This document shows positions 5,941 through 7,970 of a stretch of DNA of 7,970 bases, piece by piece. The stretch spans positions 15,809 through 23,778 of the forward strand of contig JACROM010000070.1 of assembly GCA_016214445.1 (NCBI GenBank), read 5' to 3'. The notes beneath the pieces are model-generated. The model saw only the letters and a list, made by a program, of their open reading frames with translations. It was not told the origin of the DNA and did not search any database. Both the position numbers and the translations under genes were made by a program. How positions within the stretch are numbered: position 1 is the stretch's first letter; the number at the start of each line of letters is the position of its first letter. The DNA comes from Microcaldota archaeon. Its GTDB lineage: Archaea > Micrarchaeota > Micrarchaeia > Norongarragalinales > Norongarragalinaceae.

Positions 5941-6924
5941 ATGACTAAAATAGCCATAAATGGTTTCGGAAGAATTGGAAGGAACAGCTTCAAGATAGCC
6001 TTCGACAAGGGCCTGGATGTTGTTGCAATAAACGACACTTCGCCCGCTGCAACGCTCGCTTATCTCCTGAAGCACGATTCAGCCTACGGCGCCTACAAGC
6101 GCAACGTGGCAACTGACGGCGACTCCATTGTTGTTGACGGGAAGAAGGTGCTTGTTTTTTCCGAGCTGGACCCTGAAAAGCTGCCGTGGAAGAAGCTTGG
6201 TGTTGACGTCGTGTTGGAGTGCACCGGCAAGTTCACCAAGAAGGACGAGGCTGGAAAGCATTTGAAGGCGGGCGCCAAAAAAGTGATAGTTTCCGCGCCC
6301 GGCAAAGGGGGAGTTGACGCTTTGGTGTTGGGCGTCAAGGACAACTCCAAGGAGACTGTAGTATCCAACGCGTCGTGCACTTCCAACTGCATCATTCCCG
6401 TGATGGCTGTTTTGGAGGAAAAGTTCGGAGTTGCCAAAGCGTTCATGACAACTGTTCACGCTTACACCGGTGACCAGCGCCTGGTGGACAGCGCGCACAA
6501 GGACCCGAGGCGAGCACGCGCTGCGGCAGTAAACATAATTCCAACCACCACTGGCGCTGCTTCCGCTGCAGGCGAGGTGATGCCCTCGCTGAGGGGCAAG
6601 TTCGACGGTTTCGCTCTTCGCGTTCCAGTGCCGGTTGTTTCGCTTTCCGACTTCGTTGTTTTGCTCAAGAAGAAGACAACTGTGGAGGAAGTGAACAAGG
6701 CTTTCAAGGAAGCCGCTGCTTCCGCGAGATTCGAGGGAATTCTCGGAGTGACCGAGGAGCCTCTTGTTTCCTCGGACTTCTTGGGTGACTCCCGCTCGTC
6801 CATAGTGGACTTGGGCCTGACCAAGCTAATTGACGGCGACCTCTTGAAGGTGGTTTCGTGGTACGACAACGAGTGGGGCTATTCGTGCCGTTTGGTCGAG
6901 TTGGCGGAGAAGCTGAAGGTTTGA
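5941..6924 (+). CDS. gap: Class I glyceraldehyde-3-phosphate dehydrogenase
   Basis: A 327-residue phosphorylating dehydrogenase interconverting glyceraldehyde 3-phosphate and 1,3-bisphosphoglycerate in glycolysis or gluconeogenesis. The Rossmann motif NGFGRIGR (7-14), the catalytic Cys C146 in SNASCTSNC, the base H173 in TTVHAYT, RRARAAA (190-196) and the C-terminal WYDNEWGYS are all present. This is the form found in bacteria and plastids, not the class II enzyme common in archaea. D32 is kept, but position 33 is Thr and the S-loop reads DSAHKDP; NAD-specific bacterial enzymes have Leu33 and Leu-Pro at 187-188, whereas chloroplast NADP-using enzymes have Thr33 and Ala-Ser. Use of NADP, alone or with NAD, is therefore inferred. 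It follows the ferredoxin-glutaredoxin pair after 75 bases with hairpins, and a 51-codon ORF follows after five bases. Confidence 0.95.
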   Translation: MTKIAINGFGRIGRNSFKIAFDKGLDVVAINDTSPAATLAYLLKHDSAYGAYKRNVATDGDSIVVDGKKVLVFSELDPEKLPWKKLGVDVVLECTGKFTKKDEAGKHLKAGAKKVIVSAPGKGGVDALVLGVKDNSKETVVSNASCTSNCIIPVMAVLEEKFGVAKAFMTTVHAYTGDQRLVDSAHKDPRRARAAAVNIIPTTTGAASAAGEVMPSLRGKFDGFALRVPVPVVSLSDFVVLLKKKTTVEEVNKAFKEAAASARFEGILGVTEEPLVSSDFLGDSRSSIVDLGLTKLIDGDLLKVVSWYDNEWGYSCRLVELAEKLKV

Positions 6925-6929
6925 GTTTT

Positions 6930-7085
6930 ATGAAGATGATTTCGCGCTTGAGAAAGAAGTACGGTGTCGATGTGCGGCCGCTTGAATCTATTTTAAGCGA
7001 ACTTCGGAGCGTACGGGCTTTGGTTTTCAATGAATATTACGGGTGCGAAAGCGGAAAGACATGTCGAGACCTTGCTTTTGAATAA
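6930..7085 (+). CDS. Small hypothetical protein downstream of gap
   Basis: A 51-codon ORF starts five bases after the gap stop codon. The product has a basic N-terminus (RLRKKYG), a probable helix over residues 16-34 and two cysteines (C39, C45) in GCESGKTC; no family is recognised. An in-frame ATG two codons later (6936) is an equally possible start, and the ribosome site is weak (AAGGTTTGAG across the gap stop). Codon choice is more AT-leaning than gap, with TTA, AAT and TAT codons. The close spacing suggests cotranscription with gap, but the ORF may be a chance reading frame. Confidence 0.4.
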   Translation: MKMISRLRKKYGVDVRPLESILSELRSVRALVFNEYYGCESGKTCRDLAFE

Positions 7086-7091
7086 GTAGTT

Positions 7092-7108
7092 CACCGGCCT
7101 ACCCGGTG
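7092..7108. other. Hairpin CACCGG/CCGGTG in the convergent intergenic region
   Basis: A six-base perfect stem (7092-7097 with 7103-7108) and five-base loop lie just after the stop codon of the 51-codon ORF. It lies between two convergent gene ends and may help termination or 3'-end stability of either transcript. No T tract adjoins it directly. Confidence 0.35.
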
Positions 7109-7161
7109 GTGCGCGCATGAAACGGCCGTGCCGAGATGCCCGCGTGTAGGATTGCGGCAGT

Positions 7162-7830
7162 TCACTTTTTTTTCAGTTTTTCGAAAATCTCGCCTATTGT
7201 TCTCACCGCGTAATAGAATTGCGCGTTGTTAAACCTTTCTTTTTCCGCTTTCTCCATAGCCTTAACTATTTCTTTCGGTACAGTTGTTTTTCCTTCCATC
7301 CATTCGCGGACGTACTTGGCTGCAGCTTCAGTTTCGGTTGCGCTTCCTTTTTCCAGCCAAGCCACTATGCGCTTATCGGGAAGCCCAGCTGCCCTTATTG
7401 CCTCGCCGATTTGGTCGCTTATGAACGTCTGTTTGAGGCCGTTTAGCAGGCCTATCCTGATGTTGTCGTGTCCCCTGTTTGGCGGATGCTTCCAGTTCTT
7501 CAGCGTGAGACAGATTGCGGCTCTCGCTGCGGCCTCGTCATTGTCGACTTTCGTCTCCCCTGCTATTTCCAGGAGCCTTTCCTTGAGTTTTTTCTCCTGT
7601 TCTTCGGTATGGTTCAAGTCAAGTTCGTGGAGCGCCCTTATTGCAGCTGCGCGCACCAGATAAAACGGCTTTCTTCCCCTCGTTTTCATCGTCATGCCTT
7701 TCAATATCGCCCGGCTGACTGTTCCATGCTGCCTTTCTGGAATATCCAGTTTCTTCAGGTCGTAGAATGCTTCGGCCATTTCCGTTTCGCGGGTGCCCGC
7801 CTTGACTTTCCCGACCAGGGTTGCTACCAC
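7162..7830 (-). CDS. Hypothetical helical protein, possibly HEAT-like repeats
   Basis: A 222-residue, almost entirely helical, charged and soluble protein with no signal peptide or membrane segment. Residues 57-70 (YLVRAAAIRALHEL) and 97-110 (NDEAAARAAICLTL) resemble the second helix and turn pattern of HEAT repeats, and 137-158 may be a third unit; this is a tentative structural reading, as no catalytic motif is visible. The C-terminus ends in Lys-rich EKLKKK. The start is uncertain: the GTG at 7830 is the only ordinary start near the N-terminus, it has no clear ribosome site or TATA box at the right distance, and the frame is open for 13 more codons up to a TGA at 7870-7872. The gene may be N-terminally truncated. 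It is convergent with the gap cluster. Confidence 0.65.
   Translation of the reverse strand: MVATLVGKVKAGTRETEMAEAFYDLKKLDIPERQHGTVSRAILKGMTMKTRGRKPFYLVRAAAIRALHELDLNHTEEQEKKLKERLLEIAGETKVDNDEAAARAAICLTLKNWKHPPNRGHDNIRIGLLNGLKQTFISDQIGEAIRAAGLPDKRIVAWLEKGSATETEAAAKYVREWMEGKTTVPKEIVKAMEKAEKERFNNAQFYYAVRTIGEIFEKLKKK
7166..7181 (+). terminator. Oligo-T tract, possible terminator of the pepA-gap side
   Basis: Eight T's (7166-7173), CAG, then five T's (7177-7181) on the plus strand. Archaeal RNA polymerase commonly stops at such tracts. It overlaps the end of the opposing gene, where it encodes the Lys-rich C-terminus, so its T-richness may simply reflect those codons. Confidence 0.4.
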
Positions 7831-7970
7831 GGCTTTGGGACAAAACTCAATACGCCCTGTTTGAGAAGGTCAATTGTATTTCTTTGTAGAGGTATTTGAT
7901 GTAAATGAGTTGTTTGATATTGTGGCATAAGTATCGAAGCGATACCGCCGTATTTTTACGTCTGGGTAGG
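7831..7970. other. AT-rich region upstream of the HEAT-like gene
   Basis: The last 110 bases are about 37% GC by hand count, clearly lower than the neighbouring genes. On the minus strand two frames are open from the edge: one ends at the TGA at 7870-7872, in frame with the HEAT-like gene, the other at the TGA at 7847-7849. On the plus strand an ATG at 7905 opens a frame to the edge for 22 codons. None is long enough to call a gene. It may hold a promoter or the end of another gene. Confidence 0.4.
7931..7945. repeat. Palindrome GTATCG-AAG-CGATAC
   Basis: A perfect six-base inverted repeat with a three-base spacer inside the AT-rich edge, about 100 bases upstream of the GTG of the HEAT-like gene. 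It has the size of a regulator binding site or a small hairpin. Confidence 0.35.

Noticed and set aside
6079..6869. Minus-strand frames opposite gap
   Set aside because: gap is unmistakable on the plus strand and these frames are Ser/Thr-rich mirror images of its codons.
7105..7149. Ten-codon micro-ORF at 7117 preceded by GGTGGT
   Set aside because: Too short to support without conservation or expression data, and the GGTGGT is part of the hairpin arm.
7086..7165. tRNA, H/ACA or C/D guide RNA in the convergent gap
   Set aside because: No T-loop consensus, no C or D box pair, no kink-turn GA/GA pairing in the stem loop and no ACA at the expected position were found.
7905..7970. Plus-strand frame from the ATG at 7905 to the edge
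   Set aside because: Only 22 codons are visible, with no convincing ribosome site, TATA box or recognisable motif.
1..7970. CRISPR array, transposase, toxin-antitoxin or other defence system
   Set aside because: No regularly spaced DNA repeats, terminal inverted repeats or defence-family motifs were seen; the identifiable genes are secretion, peptidase, redox and glycolytic functions.

Overview
The window reads as DNA from an archaeon, most likely a small-genome lineage of the DPANN type (Diapherotrites/Micrarchaeota-like); this is inference, since no rRNA is present. The clues are TATA-like boxes about 27-30 bases upstream of three start codons with no Shine-Dalgarno motif (leaderless-type promoters), GGTG/GAGGTG/GGTGAT ribosome sites only in front of internal genes, an archaeal type FlaJ/TadC-like secretion membrane protein, and a surface protein rich in cysteine. 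The gap gene is the class I form typical of bacteria, which suggests lateral acquisition or a lineage that uses this form.

Left part, minus strand (1-3821): a 758-residue type II/IV-pilus-like membrane platform protein is followed, after 36 bases holding a TATA-like box, by a large secreted protein that runs off the left edge. The latter has a signal peptide, 28 cysteines in the 502 visible residues, two tandem 77-residue Ig-like repeats and a disulfide-rich C-terminal part.

Middle, plus strand (3915-7085): a divergent 93-base promoter region leads to an M17 leucyl aminopeptidase with all metal and catalytic residues. It is followed by a compact redox/carbon set: a single [4Fe-4S] ferredoxin, a small CVYC glutaredoxin, a class I glyceraldehyde-3-phosphate dehydrogenase whose cofactor-site residues resemble NADP-using chloroplast enzymes, and a 51-codon unknown ORF. 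The 75-base gap between the glutaredoxin and gap genes contains overlapping inverted repeats that can form mutually exclusive hairpins.

Right part: a convergent intergenic stretch with a small hairpin and an oligo-T tract, then a minus-strand helical protein with HEAT-like features (7162-7830) whose start is uncertain, and an AT-rich edge (about 37% GC by hand count over 7861-7970) with a 6-3-6 palindrome. No tRNA, rRNA, CRISPR array or insertion sequence was recognised. The window is mostly ordinary archaeal core and surface genes; the least ordinary items are the secreted repeat protein, the gap leader, and the cofactor signature of the GAPDH.
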